This document shows positions 24,801 through 32,681 of a stretch of DNA of 64,000 nt, in pieces. A model generated the notes under the pieces. The model was not told where the DNA came from. It did no database searches and saw nothing but the letters and a program-made list of their open reading frames with translations. Position numbers and translations under genes: made by a program. Positions within the stretch are counted from its first letter, which is position 1; each line of letters opens with the position of its first letter. This stretch comes from Chloroflexota bacterium (lineage in GTDB: Bacteria; Chloroflexota; Anaerolineae; Anaerolineales; Anaerolineaceae): NCBI GenBank assembly GCA_021825925.1, contig JAKAFP010000002.1, positions 1 through 64,000 of the forward strand, read 5' to 3'.

Positions 24801-27063
24801 CGACACAACCAATGGAGATCTGCCTGTCGTTTCGCAGACCTTTTTTAGAAATGCAGGCATCGCCGCGGCTATTTTCATTCCACTGCAAACAGCCACAAAT
24901 CCTGTCGGGTTCATTCTTGCCAGTGCCTCAAGAGCCGGCCAATTGGATCCCAAAGATGCACATACACTGCAAATCATCGGAAACAGCATTGCCGTAGCAA
25001 TTGAACGTCAACGATTGTTGTTTGAGGCGCAGCGTCGCGCATTGGAGCTGCAGACCGCCGCTGAGATCGCCAGGGACACCACGAGTACTTTATCGCAAGA
25101 TATTCTATTAAGCCGCATCGTCAACCTGTTAAAGGACCGCTTCGGCTATTATCACTGTTCCATTTTCCTGCTCAATGAATCCAATCAATATGCGATCATT
25201 GAGGAATCCACCGGTGAAGCCGGTAAATTGATGAAAGAAAACAAGCACCGCCTGGCTGTCGGTTCAAAATCAGTGATCGGATCATGCCTGGCCAGTGGAC
25301 AGCCCATTATTGTCAACGATTCCAATTTAAGCCCGGTTTATTTTCCCAATCCGCTACTGCCTGATACGCGCTCTGAGATGGGCATTCCGCTGAAAATCGG
25401 TGGTCACATCATCGGTGCCCTGGACCTGCATTCGAGTACTACCAATGCCTTCTCGGAAAATGAACTGACCGTGCTTCAAATCCTTACCGACCAGATCTCG
25501 GTGGCCATTGAAAACGCCCGCGCATTTTCCATCTCGCAAAAGGCCGTGCAGGAGATGCGTGAACTGGATCGGGTGAAGAGTCAATTCCTCGCCAATATGA
25601 GCCACGAACTACGCACGCCGTTAAACTCGGTCATTGGCTTTTCAAGGGTAATCCTCAAAGGCATTGATGGACCGATCAATAAAGTTCAAGAACAGGATAT
25701 CACCTCCATCTACAACTCGGGGATGAACCTGCTCAACATGATCAATGAGATCCTTGATCTCTCAAAAATTGAAGCCGGCAAGATGGAACTGCAGCTTGAA
25801 GACATCAGCGTTGCCGAAGTGATCACAAAAGCGGTCTCCACCGCCACTGGTTTAATTAAAGATAAACCGATTGAATTGATCCAAAAGGTCCCCACTGACC
25901 TGCCATCTGTTAAGGCTGACGAGATCAAGCTTGGCCAGGTGGTTTTGAACTTGTTGTCAAATGCCATTAAGTTCACCGAAAAAGGCACCATCACCATTGA
26001 AGCCGAACTTACCAAGGATGAAAACTTGAACCCTGCCCTCAGAGTTCTAGTGACTGATTCCGGGGTGGGCATCGCGCCTGCAGATCAATCCAAACTCTTC
26101 CAGCGCTTCTCACAAGTGGATGATTCACCCACTCGTAGAACGGGTGGTACCGGCCTTGGACTTTCCATCTGCCGTTCGCTGATCGAATTGCATGGTGGCG
26201 AGATCGGACTCTTAAGCAGCCAGCCGGGCAAGGGCAGTGTCTTTTATTTCACCCTGCCGGTGATCGGCTACCGTAAGGGGTTGGATCTGAATACACTTGG
26301 TCACGGTGAGAATGTGATCCTGTCCATTGATGATGATCCACAGGTTATTGGTCTATACGAAAGGTATCTTAAAAATTACGGTTTTGAAGTGGTGGCACTC
26401 ACCAACCCCTCCAAGGCGGTTGAAAAAGCCATTGAACTTAAACCGTTCGCCATCACCCTCGATATCATGATGCCGCAAGTGGATGGCTGGCAGGTGCTGC
26501 ACGAACTTAAACAGGATGAACGCACCCGCGACATCCCCATCCTGGTCTGTTCCATCCTCGAGGAAGAAGATAAAGGCTTTAATCTGGGTGCTTCGGAGTA
26601 CCTGGTCAAACCCTTCCTGCAAGATGACCTGATCAACGCAATTCACCGCATCAACCGCGAAGGTCATTCCATGGAAGTGTTGATCATTGACGATGATGCT
26701 GACGATCTCAAATTCGTCAAGAAAATGGTTGAAACCGAGCCTCGTATCCATCCCACCCTGGCCCAGGGCGGCAAGATCGCTCTGGATATTCTCAGAAATC
26801 TGACACCCGACCTGATCGTTTTGGATCTGTTCATGCCGGATATGAACGGTTTTGAAATTTTGGATCACTTTAAATCCGACCCACGATTGGCGAAGATTCC
26901 AGTGATCGTGTTGACGGGTGCGGACTTGACCCCTGAACAAAAAGCCCAGCTGGCTGAATCCAGTCAATCGCTGGCCACGCACGGTCTGATCAAAGAGAGT
27001 GATATTCTAAAGAATATGGAAGAGGCACTTGAGAAGATCAAACCGCTGGCGAAAGAAAAATAA
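21883..27063 (+). CDS. Hybrid histidine kinase, PAS-(GAF)6-HisKA-HATPase-REC-REC
   Basis: A 1726-residue cytoplasmic kinase. The ATG at 21883, with AGGAG upstream and inside the parA end, is chosen over an in-frame ATG 60 bp earlier that has no ribosome-binding site. Modules: PAS at about 33-135, a Lys/Ser/Pro-rich linker to 215, then six GAF-type modules at roughly 216-340, 370-522, 540-700, 715-873, 885-1043 and 1058-1213. The H-box has phospho-acceptor His1241 (SHELRTPLNSVIGF). The HATPase is at about 1345-1450 (N-box LLSNAIKF, G-boxes DSGVGIAP and TGGTGLGLSI). The first receiver has Asp1527 (LDIMMPQVDGW) and the second Asp1648 (LDLFMPDMNGF). No transmembrane helix is seen, so it senses internal signals. 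The domain stack is unusually long. Confidence 0.92.
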   Translation: MPRNKIDTRLDKFFSDFNPNEESAEIPSLDAGDTPVYAWETDPNGLITVCDEGIHKVLGLSPEQALGNPLISFQLAAREQSKIRIALQNEPFPLEIELAALAADGKKHMVRYTIYHKLDEDGQVQGFRGYCELLAAEKKPKTGTKRASPKKVQTAPLTESSETSPKKDTKDLAPLEEHTSPLIHEDSSDAEPTKKKSVKKRKTAFESDVIQQTRELSAWDAGMTKTLTLLQDTGEMDRGRTSLPINSKDLAGISLVKNNFDISSTVWTAQAQASFEDNKLVAISSVNGKPAILAAPLNLRDEKKGVIEIIDDKPNRVWTDEDRLFLQEISHQLGLALENSQLYSTIQKELSERVKAERETLRRNKDLSNLNQIGQQLSQLVNQDQIFETIAPMVQKMLNVENLLLTLVDKNKTELSFPVCLVNGINVNLAPRSLQQGYQETMLEDRKPLLINRNLASTLSETKFDHANYLPYSLLAVPLLAGDRATGVLSVFDYQNEDAFDQVQIELLSSVAAQVATALENAKLFNEITNALQIIENRQRVQGNVTDAVAELSLKGSGEIKSFLRSLAQASLCERAIFAEIHDQSWQMIASYTSPESNLVDGTSVYPDLAVEQLQEAMLDLQKKGWHSRTLDNASEPEKKWLMSNQIQSVLILAVKRDSQLDGFIALEKHASVEEWKIEEIDILRTASEAFANTLIREDLLKQLRGSLSETENLYSASHQLALASTMQEMIMAVISSFSASEVDRGEIVLFDYNMEGRISRMTMVANASDDSIKPTNLTGHEYEVDLFEKLFSSPSPVYYDHLADAFIDDLVKQQFQSCGVYSLAVLPLWSVNVQTGVLLLETSKPHRFSTLEKRTYPPLVDQMSTAIQNLRLFESTQIALAETELLFRISSGIANSSSMEELVTLVGENAMPKNCESLQLYIASDARSSQSPDFSLVGTYSTGSEPRITSQKLPASALPFLEFPSKEPILLNDTTNGDLPVVSQTFFRNAGIAAAIFIPLQTATNPVGFILASASRAGQLDPKDAHTLQIIGNSIAVAIERQRLLFEAQRRALELQTAAEIARDTTSTLSQDILLSRIVNLLKDRFGYYHCSIFLLNESNQYAIIEESTGEAGKLMKENKHRLAVGSKSVIGSCLASGQPIIVNDSNLSPVYFPNPLLPDTRSEMGIPLKIGGHIIGALDLHSSTTNAFSENELTVLQILTDQISVAIENARAFSISQKAVQEMRELDRVKSQFLANMSHELRTPLNSVIGFSRVILKGIDGPINKVQEQDITSIYNSGMNLLNMINEILDLSKIEAGKMELQLEDISVAEVITKAVSTATGLIKDKPIELIQKVPTDLPSVKADEIKLGQVVLNLLSNAIKFTEKGTITIEAELTKDENLNPALRVLVTDSGVGIAPADQSKLFQRFSQVDDSPTRRTGGTGLGLSICRSLIELHGGEIGLLSSQPGKGSVFYFTLPVIGYRKGLDLNTLGHGENVILSIDDDPQVIGLYERYLKNYGFEVVALTNPSKAVEKAIELKPFAITLDIMMPQVDGWQVLHELKQDERTRDIPILVCSILEEEDKGFNLGASEYLVKPFLQDDLINAIHRINREGHSMEVLIIDDDADDLKFVKKMVETEPRIHPTLAQGGKIALDILRNLTPDLIVLDLFMPDMNGFEILDHFKSDPRLAKIPVIVLTGADLTPEQKAQLAESSQSLATHGLIKESDILKNMEEALEKIKPLAKEK

Positions 27064-27087
27064 CGGTCCTCAAAACAGTTTTTTGCG

Positions 27088-27113
27088 AATCCTCATGAAT
27101 GACGATGAGGATT
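27088..27113 (+). terminator. Weak terminator hairpin after the hybrid kinase
   Basis: AATCCTCAT and ATGAGGATT form a perfect 9-bp stem with an 8-nt loop. The following CGTTGTTATAT is only weakly U-rich and is also the start of the next promoter. Confidence 0.45.
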
Positions 27114-27115
27114 CG

Positions 27116-27143
27116 TTGTTATATGACCAAAAATCAATATAAT
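27116..27143 (+). promoter_or_regulatory. Promoter of the first SUMF1 lipoprotein gene
   Basis: TTGTTA, 16 bp, TATAAT. The block GATTCGTTGTT and the 22-bp distance from TTGTT to TATAAT are repeated exactly before the paralogous gene, which supports a duplicated promoter. A second possible promoter (TTGAAG, 16 bp, TATAAT at 27196) overlaps the hairpin leader. Confidence 0.6.
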
Positions 27144-27176
27144 TAAGTGAATTGATACACTGCAAAATTAATATTG

Positions 27177-27222
27177 AAGCTTCATTGCAGGCTGCTATAA
27201 TGCAGTTTTTGTAGTGAGGCTT
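27177..27222 (+). promoter_or_regulatory. Conserved hairpin leader, copy 1
   Basis: The outer stem AAGCTTCATTGC/GTAGTGAGGCTT (12 bp including G-U pairs) encloses an inner stem GCTGC/GCAGT around the loop TATAAT. TTTTTGTTT and the ribosome-binding site follow. The second copy at 29169 has the same architecture with paired substitutions, suggesting selection on RNA structure. It may be an attenuator or a translation-control element. Confidence 0.55.
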
Positions 27223-27242
27223 TTTGTTTACAGGGAGGATTG

Positions 27243-29087
27243 ATGAGTAAGAAGTATGGAACCCTGTTTTCTTTTGGCGTCATACTTATTTTTTTAATCA
27301 CATCGTGCAGGTTGCCCTATAAGATCGTTCCAAACCTGCCAACAACTCCTCTACCCTCCTTTTCCAAAACTCCTCTTCCCTCAATGATCATTCCATCCCC
27401 AACAGTAAGTGTTCAGCAAACGCCGACGCCAGAAAACACACCCGTGTTGGTGAGTATCGAGCCAGAAAAAGGCTCGGTGCTGACGTGGATTGACTACAGC
27501 AACTTCGTCTATATACCAGGAGGGAAATACGGCATGGGTAAGGAATCCTACGATCAGGCGGATTTCGCCCCGTTCCATGAAGTTACGCTGACTGCCTTCT
27601 GGATCCAACAGGCCGAAGTGACCAATCAGCAGTATGCCCAATGCGTTTCAGATGGCAAATGCAGTCCTCCCATGCAAGAACTTGAAATTCCATATTGGTA
27701 CGAGAATGAGTATGACGGCAACCATCCGGTGGTCGGCGTAACCTGGTTTCAAGCCCGGGAATACTGCACTTACATCCGATCACGCCTCCCCAGCGAAGCC
27801 GAATGGGAAGCTGCCGCACGCGGATCTGAGCGTAAAACGTTTCCCTGGGGAGGCGACAAACCTGATTGCAATTACGCCAATTTCAAAGGCTGCCTTGTTC
27901 CTGCAGAACCTCTTGATATTCGATCCTATGACTTTGGCGCCAGTGATTTTTTTGTGCTGGACATGGCTGGCAATGTTAGAGAGTGGGTTGCTGATTGGTA
28001 TGGAAAAGACTATTACCAATCCTCACCCGAACTCGATCCGCTCGGTCCACTGGATGGCAGGAAGAGAGTTTACCGGGGTGGAAGCTATAGATCATCCGCA
28101 GAAGAAATGGCGACTTATCTCAGGAATGCATTGGAACCCGAGAAACAAGCCTCAGACCTTGGTTTTCGCTGTGTTTTGGATGGGGATCCACTCAAGGTGA
28201 CCGCCTTACAACCAGCTCAACCTTGTACGCTTTTGTCGGGGAATGATCCCGCTCAGATCCAGCCGACCTCAACGCCATTTCCATGCAGCGCCGCTTCAGT
28301 TTCCGGGTTTTGCCAACTATTGAGTGGAAAACCTTCTTATGGCATCGAGATCTTTCAATCGGGCTGCCGGGACAATAACTTGTATTCGATGACAGGTAAT
28401 TCGCAGCCTTTGTCTTGTTCAATTTCACAACTTTCTGATGGAGGTAATAAATTTCATTGCACTTTTCCCGGTATGGGACAGGGAATAAAGGTGAATATTA
28501 ATTATTGCAATGTTTTAGAAGTACCTCAAGTGGATATCACCTGTCCACTCGGATATCAACTGGATCAACATTCAAGACAGTGTGAATTGATAAACGCCAA
28601 GTTGCCTACTCCTCCATGTCCAAAGGGGTATCAGGAAGTTACATCTATTGGTTGTTTGCCTGTTTACGACCCTGCCGACAGCGGATGTCCGATCGGTTAT
28701 TATTCGATTGAAACCCCATCGGGTTACGTTTGCATGCCGCTAAACAAATGCCAGTTTCCAAGCGGTTCGGATTCTTGCGCTAATACTGCCTGCGAGGTCG
28801 GACAAAAATATGATCCGTTTGATAATTGTTGTGCTTCAGCAGACTCTCCCAAGAGAACCTGTGCTTCCTATCTTATCTACAACCCAGATCAAAATAGCTG
28901 TCTCAGCCCTGATTTGTTTTCCAAAAAATGCAACTCAACACTTGCTAAAATCCCTTATTGCCCTACCTTGACCCCATCACCAATGCCAACGCGTGAAGCA
29001 CCACCAGATTGCTCTGTCTACCATGATCCTGATGTTTGTATTGCAAATGGTTGTCAATGGAAGGTCGGCTTTTTCTCGTGTTATTAA
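27243..29087 (+). CDS. SUMF1/FGE-type lipoprotein with Cys-rich C-terminus
   Basis: A 614-residue product; ATG at 27243 preceded by GGGAGGA. The signal peptide ends in the lipobox LITSC, so it is a lipoprotein with a Pro/Thr/Ser-rich spacer to about residue 75. A formylglycine-generating-enzyme-like (SUMF1) domain runs to about 320: VYIPGGKYGMGK, WIQQAEVTNQQYAQCV, HPVVGVTWFQAREYCTYI, RLPSEAEWEAAARG, DMAGNVREWVADWY and YRGGSYRSS, ending in LGFRCV. The C-terminal ~280 residues hold some 30 cysteines in short repeats (CPxGY type), resembling extracellular disulfide-rich modules. Many SUMF1 proteins are non-catalytic binders; the FGE active-site Cys pair is not recognisable. Confidence 0.88.
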   Translation: MSKKYGTLFSFGVILIFLITSCRLPYKIVPNLPTTPLPSFSKTPLPSMIIPSPTVSVQQTPTPENTPVLVSIEPEKGSVLTWIDYSNFVYIPGGKYGMGKESYDQADFAPFHEVTLTAFWIQQAEVTNQQYAQCVSDGKCSPPMQELEIPYWYENEYDGNHPVVGVTWFQAREYCTYIRSRLPSEAEWEAAARGSERKTFPWGGDKPDCNYANFKGCLVPAEPLDIRSYDFGASDFFVLDMAGNVREWVADWYGKDYYQSSPELDPLGPLDGRKRVYRGGSYRSSAEEMATYLRNALEPEKQASDLGFRCVLDGDPLKVTALQPAQPCTLLSGNDPAQIQPTSTPFPCSAASVSGFCQLLSGKPSYGIEIFQSGCRDNNLYSMTGNSQPLSCSISQLSDGGNKFHCTFPGMGQGIKVNINYCNVLEVPQVDITCPLGYQLDQHSRQCELINAKLPTPPCPKGYQEVTSIGCLPVYDPADSGCPIGYYSIETPSGYVCMPLNKCQFPSGSDSCANTACEVGQKYDPFDNCCASADSPKRTCASYLIYNPDQNSCLSPDLFSKKCNSTLAKIPYCPTLTPSPMPTREAPPDCSVYHDPDVCIANGCQWKVGFFSCY

Positions 29088-29102
29088 TTGAGAAATGATT
29101 CG

Positions 29103-29130
29103 TTGTTTTTTTGCTATTAGTCTCTATAAT
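29103..29130 (+). promoter_or_regulatory. Promoter of the second SUMF1 lipoprotein gene
   Basis: TTGTTT, 16 bp, TATAAT, embedded in the same GATTCGTTGTT context as the promoter at 27116. Confidence 0.6.
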
Positions 29131-29168
29131 AATATTTAATCAGTTCAATCAACAAGTTTTATAACGCA

Positions 29169-29211
29169 GCTTCAATGCTGACTGCTTTTATGCAGTCCTG
29201 TGCATTGAAGC
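29169..29211 (+). promoter_or_regulatory. Conserved hairpin leader, copy 2
   Basis: GCTTCAATGC (29169-29178) pairs perfectly with GCATTGAAGC (29202-29211). The inner stem ACTGC/GCAGT has a TTTTAT loop. It is followed by ATTTTGTTT and the ribosome-binding site GGGAGGA. Relative to copy 1, outer-stem pairs change from A-U to U-G, U-A to U-G and G-C to G-U while pairing is kept. Confidence 0.6.
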
Positions 29212-29234
29212 ATTTTGTTTATTGGGAGGAAACA

Positions 29235-31061
29235 ATGAAACGATCCATACACCTCATGCTTCTTTCAATTTCCGTGATCCTGGTTTTGACATTATCCTCA
29301 TGTAATCTCCCCTTTAAGATAGTCCCCAATGATATAACGCCAACTCCGGCCATTCCTGAAAACAGAACACCACAACCTCCCAGTGCGACACCTCAGGCTC
29401 CCACTGCCACACTTGATCAAACTCCTACACCTGATAATATGACCAGCCTCGCAGACCTCGTGCCGGTGACCGGTTCGATCCTCAAATGGATTGACCTGAG
29501 TGATTTCGTCTACGTACCTGCCGGCGAATTTCTCATGGGCCAGGATGAAACCACACCCTCTGACCATGCACCGGCGCATAAAGTTACACTAAGTGGCTTT
29601 TGGATTCAACAAGCCGAAGTGACCAACCAGCAATATGCCCAGTGCGTGGCAGATGGCAAATGCAGCGCCCCCAACCAGGAACCCAAAACGCCCTACTGGT
29701 ACTTGGATGCCCTAAAGGCCAGCGACCCGGTGGTTGGAGTGACCTGGTTCCAGGCACAGGAATATTGCACCTATATTAACTCACGACTGCCAACAGAATC
29801 CGAGTGGGAATTAACTGCCAGGGGCTTTGAATCAAAAGCATACCCTTGGGGAACAGATCAACCAGATTGTAGTCTTTTGGATTTCAATAATTGTCTCGAT
29901 CCCTCCGAGCCTGAGGAAGTGAGATCGTACAACAACGGCGCCAGTGATTTCGAAGCCATGGATATGTCAGGAAATGTATTTGAATGGACTGGCGATTGGT
30001 ATTTGGACACCTATTATGAAACCTCACCTGCTACAAATCCAACCGGACCCCAGGAAGGCACCAAAAAAGTCTACCGAGGTGGTGGATTTAATTCTCCATT
30101 GGAAGAAGTCAATCCAATTCTTCGATTTGCCATCGAACCTGAGAAACATGCCGCAAATATTGGTTTTCGCTGTGTATTACTGGGTGATCCGACAAAATCC
30201 ACCACTGAGACTGTTGGCCAACCATGCCAGGTTTTAGGCAGTAACGATGAACTTAAAACCCAACCCACTTTTACACCCTATCCATGTGAGCCAGCTTCTG
30301 TGCTCGGATATTGTGAACTGCTGGGTGGAAAGGCTTCGTATGGTGTGGATATTCGCCAAAAGGGTTGTATGAGTAATAAGCTGAATTCAATGACTGGCAA
30401 CTCTCAGCCTCTCACCTGTTCGGTCCATCAATTGGCTAATGGTGGAAATCAATTCCTGTGTACTTTTCCGGGTATGGCACAAGGAATTTCAGTAGATGTG
30501 AGATATTGCCATCCATTTTTTGCTCAACCATTCGTTATAGAATGTCCATCGGGATATAAACTAAATCAAACCAGTAAGGTATGTGAGCTGGAGTACACAA
30601 AATTACCTAGCCCGCCCTGTCCAAATGGCTATCTGGATGTTCCTCCAAATGGCTGTATGCCCTTAAATGATCCAAACAAAGGAGGTTGTCCGGTCGGATA
30701 CTATTCGATTGTCAGCCCACTCACTTCCGTTTGCATGCCGATAAACTCATGCCTCCTTTCGAACGCTCCTGCATCATGCATCAATCCAACCTGTGGAGCG
30801 GGCGAATTTTTCGATACGGCTAAAGGCTGCTGCGCCTCGCCAGATACACCAAAAAAGTTCTGTCCCGCCAACTTGCTTTACAATGCAGACCAAAACGCCT
30901 GCATCGGATCGGATATGTACCCACATGAATGCCCGGTTGAAAAAGTAAAGATTCCATATTGTCCGACTTTGACGCCGACCCCCTCACCTACACCGGTTCC
31001 AAAACAAAATTGTTACTGCGATCCGAAGATAGTCGCATTCTGCAGTATGATCTGTGATTGA
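29235..31061 (+). CDS. SUMF1/FGE-type lipoprotein with Cys-rich C-terminus (paralogue)
   Basis: A 608-residue lipoprotein, start chosen at the ATG after GGGAGGAAACA. An upstream in-frame start would place the hairpin leader inside the coding region. Lipobox LSSC, Pro/Thr-rich linker, then a SUMF1 domain with the same landmarks as its upstream neighbour (VYVPAGEFLMGQD, WIQQAEVTNQQYAQCV, DPVVGVTWFQAQEYC, RLPTESEWELTARG, DMSGNVFEWTGDWY, LGFRCV) and the same Cys-rich tail. It arose by tandem duplication that included promoter and leader. The extreme C-terminus differs (NCYCDPKIVAFCSMICD). Probably an exported carbohydrate- or partner-binding protein; the target is unknown. Confidence 0.88.
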   Translation: MKRSIHLMLLSISVILVLTLSSCNLPFKIVPNDITPTPAIPENRTPQPPSATPQAPTATLDQTPTPDNMTSLADLVPVTGSILKWIDLSDFVYVPAGEFLMGQDETTPSDHAPAHKVTLSGFWIQQAEVTNQQYAQCVADGKCSAPNQEPKTPYWYLDALKASDPVVGVTWFQAQEYCTYINSRLPTESEWELTARGFESKAYPWGTDQPDCSLLDFNNCLDPSEPEEVRSYNNGASDFEAMDMSGNVFEWTGDWYLDTYYETSPATNPTGPQEGTKKVYRGGGFNSPLEEVNPILRFAIEPEKHAANIGFRCVLLGDPTKSTTETVGQPCQVLGSNDELKTQPTFTPYPCEPASVLGYCELLGGKASYGVDIRQKGCMSNKLNSMTGNSQPLTCSVHQLANGGNQFLCTFPGMAQGISVDVRYCHPFFAQPFVIECPSGYKLNQTSKVCELEYTKLPSPPCPNGYLDVPPNGCMPLNDPNKGGCPVGYYSIVSPLTSVCMPINSCLLSNAPASCINPTCGAGEFFDTAKGCCASPDTPKKFCPANLLYNADQNACIGSDMYPHECPVEKVKIPYCPTLTPTPSPTPVPKQNCYCDPKIVAFCSMICD

Positions 31062-31110
31062 GAAATCCATTACCCATTTCTATATTTTTTCGAATAAAGC
31101 ATAGAATAAA

Positions 31111-31137
31111 AAACAGACTTCGAAGTGAAGTCTGTTT
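31111..31137. terminator. Bidirectional terminator
   Basis: AAACAGACTTC (31111-31121) and GAAGTCTGTTT (31127-31137) form a perfect 11-bp stem with a 5-nt loop. T tracts occur on both strands, so it serves the lipoprotein gene and, on the minus strand, the hisS/tRNA-His transcript. Confidence 0.9.
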
Positions 31138-31147
31138 TTCTGTCAGG

Positions 31148-31220
31148 GGTGGCTTATGGGGGTCGAACCCACAACCCTCGCATCCACAGTGCGATGCTCT
31201 GCCATTGAGCTAAAGCCACC
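31148..31220 (-). tRNA. tRNA-His (anticodon GTG)
   Basis: On the minus strand the acceptor GTGGCTT pairs with AAGCCAC, flanked by an encoded G at -1 and C73, the histidine identity pair. The D-arm is TAGCTCAATGGCAGAGC. The anticodon stem TCGCA/TGCGA carries CTGTGGA (anticodon GTG), and the T-arm is GTGGG-TTCGACC-CCCAT. CCA is not fully encoded. It lies 33 bp downstream of hisS on the same strand with no terminator between, so it is probably processed from the hisS transcript. Confidence 0.95.
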
Positions 31221-31253
31221 ATGAGCGAAAGGATTTTATCACAGCCTTAAGGG

Positions 31254-32522
31254 TTAGACAAGCATTTGCTTGATCTTGATTACAGCCTCTTCCCGCATGA
31301 GCGTTTCCTGCGTTCCACTTTTCAGATCTTTCAACGTAACTTTGCCTTCAGCATCTTCATCAGGGCCAATCACGACTGCCCATTCGATGCCCAACCGGTC
31401 TGCATATTTGAACTGCTTCTGCAGTTTGGAAGTTTCAGGATAGCAGATGGTTTTGACGCCATTCGAACGGAGTTCTGAAGCAAACCCGACAGAACTCAAC
31501 ATCAATGATTCATCAAAAACTGTCACCAGTGCGGTTTTTTCAAAAGCACCAAACTGAGGCAGCAAGCCGTATTTTTCAAGAATGACGGTGATCATCATGT
31601 CACCCATGGCAAAACCAACGCCGCCGAGCGGCGAACCGCCCACATCTCCGATCAGGTTTGAATAGTGACCGCCGCCCAATACGGAACGGCCGTCGCCGCC
31701 AACATCCCAGGCTTCAAACACCAGCCCGGTGTAATAATCCAATCCGCGGATGATCTTGGGATCATAAACGACATATTCCGCAATGCCCATTTTTTCAAGG
31801 ATAGAAAACACTTTGCAGAGATAGGCTGATTCACGCCAGAGTTCCTTGTTTTCAAGCAGTGCCACGACCCCTTCCAACTGCTTTTGCGTCAATCCGGCTT
31901 CAAGGGCTGTTGCTTCCCATTTATCGTAGGGCATTTTGTCTTTGCGGTCAATCAGTCTGAACACTGCCTTCTTTAGGTCACTGACCACGCCCAGTGTGCC
32001 AAGTTCGGTATCAATCAACTCACGATGATTGACCAACACCTTGACCTGGTCTGGGGTGACATTCACCGATTTCAGGAACTTCACGCAAATGCCCACCAAC
32101 TCGGCATCCGCTTCAGCAGATTCGACACCGATCATATCAATGTTCCACTGGAAGAATTCGCGTGAACGTCCCTTTTGTGGACGTTCGTAGCGCCAGAAGG
32201 GTCCAAAAGACCACCAGCGCAGTGGGTAGGTCAATTCGTTTTGCTTTTGCGCCACCATGCGCGCCAGTGATGGGGTTAATTCAGGCCGTAGGGTGATCAG
32301 GTCTCCACCCCGGTCAGGGAAGACAAATGACTGTTCTTTAACCAGTTCCTCACCAGATTTGGCGGCATAGAGGTCAATTTTTTCCAGAAATGGACCATCC
32401 CATTCTTCATAACCAAATTGGGTGGCAATGGCCTCGATCTTCGCATACAACCAGCGTCTCAATTCCATCTGCCTGGGATAAAACTCCCTGGTTCCTTTAA
32501 CAGGCTGAATTAACGTTTTCAT
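31254..32522 (-). CDS. hisS: Histidine--tRNA ligase
   Basis: Class II aminoacyl-tRNA synthetase charging tRNA-His. In 422 residues it shows the N-terminal PVKGTREFYPRQ, motif 2 (WSFGPFWRYERPQKGRSREFFQWNID), the histidine-binding signature IRGLDYYTGLVFEA, motif 3 (GGGHYSNLIG ... GVGFAMGDMM) and the C-terminal anticodon-binding domain (TVFDESLM ... DRLGIEWAVVIGPDE). ATG preceded by AAGGAA. A plausible extended -10 (TGTTAAAAT, hexamer at 32556-32561 on the minus strand) lies 34 bp upstream. Co-oriented with tRNA-His. Confidence 0.97.
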   Translation of the reverse strand: MKTLIQPVKGTREFYPRQMELRRWLYAKIEAIATQFGYEEWDGPFLEKIDLYAAKSGEELVKEQSFVFPDRGGDLITLRPELTPSLARMVAQKQNELTYPLRWWSFGPFWRYERPQKGRSREFFQWNIDMIGVESAEADAELVGICVKFLKSVNVTPDQVKVLVNHRELIDTELGTLGVVSDLKKAVFRLIDRKDKMPYDKWEATALEAGLTQKQLEGVVALLENKELWRESAYLCKVFSILEKMGIAEYVVYDPKIIRGLDYYTGLVFEAWDVGGDGRSVLGGGHYSNLIGDVGGSPLGGVGFAMGDMMITVILEKYGLLPQFGAFEKTALVTVFDESLMLSSVGFASELRSNGVKTICYPETSKLQKQFKYADRLGIEWAVVIGPDEDAEGKVTLKDLKSGTQETLMREEAVIKIKQMLV

Positions 32523-32681
32523 AACAATTCCTTCACTGCTTTCATTAGATGACTGATTTTAACATAGTTGATGTTATGCTTTGCATTTTCGTATTGTGTT
32601 TTCTCTTGTCAATAATGACCGGTATAAAGTATCATATCGAAACATAATTATAGTTTTTTTACTATAGGCAGGTTGATTTTT

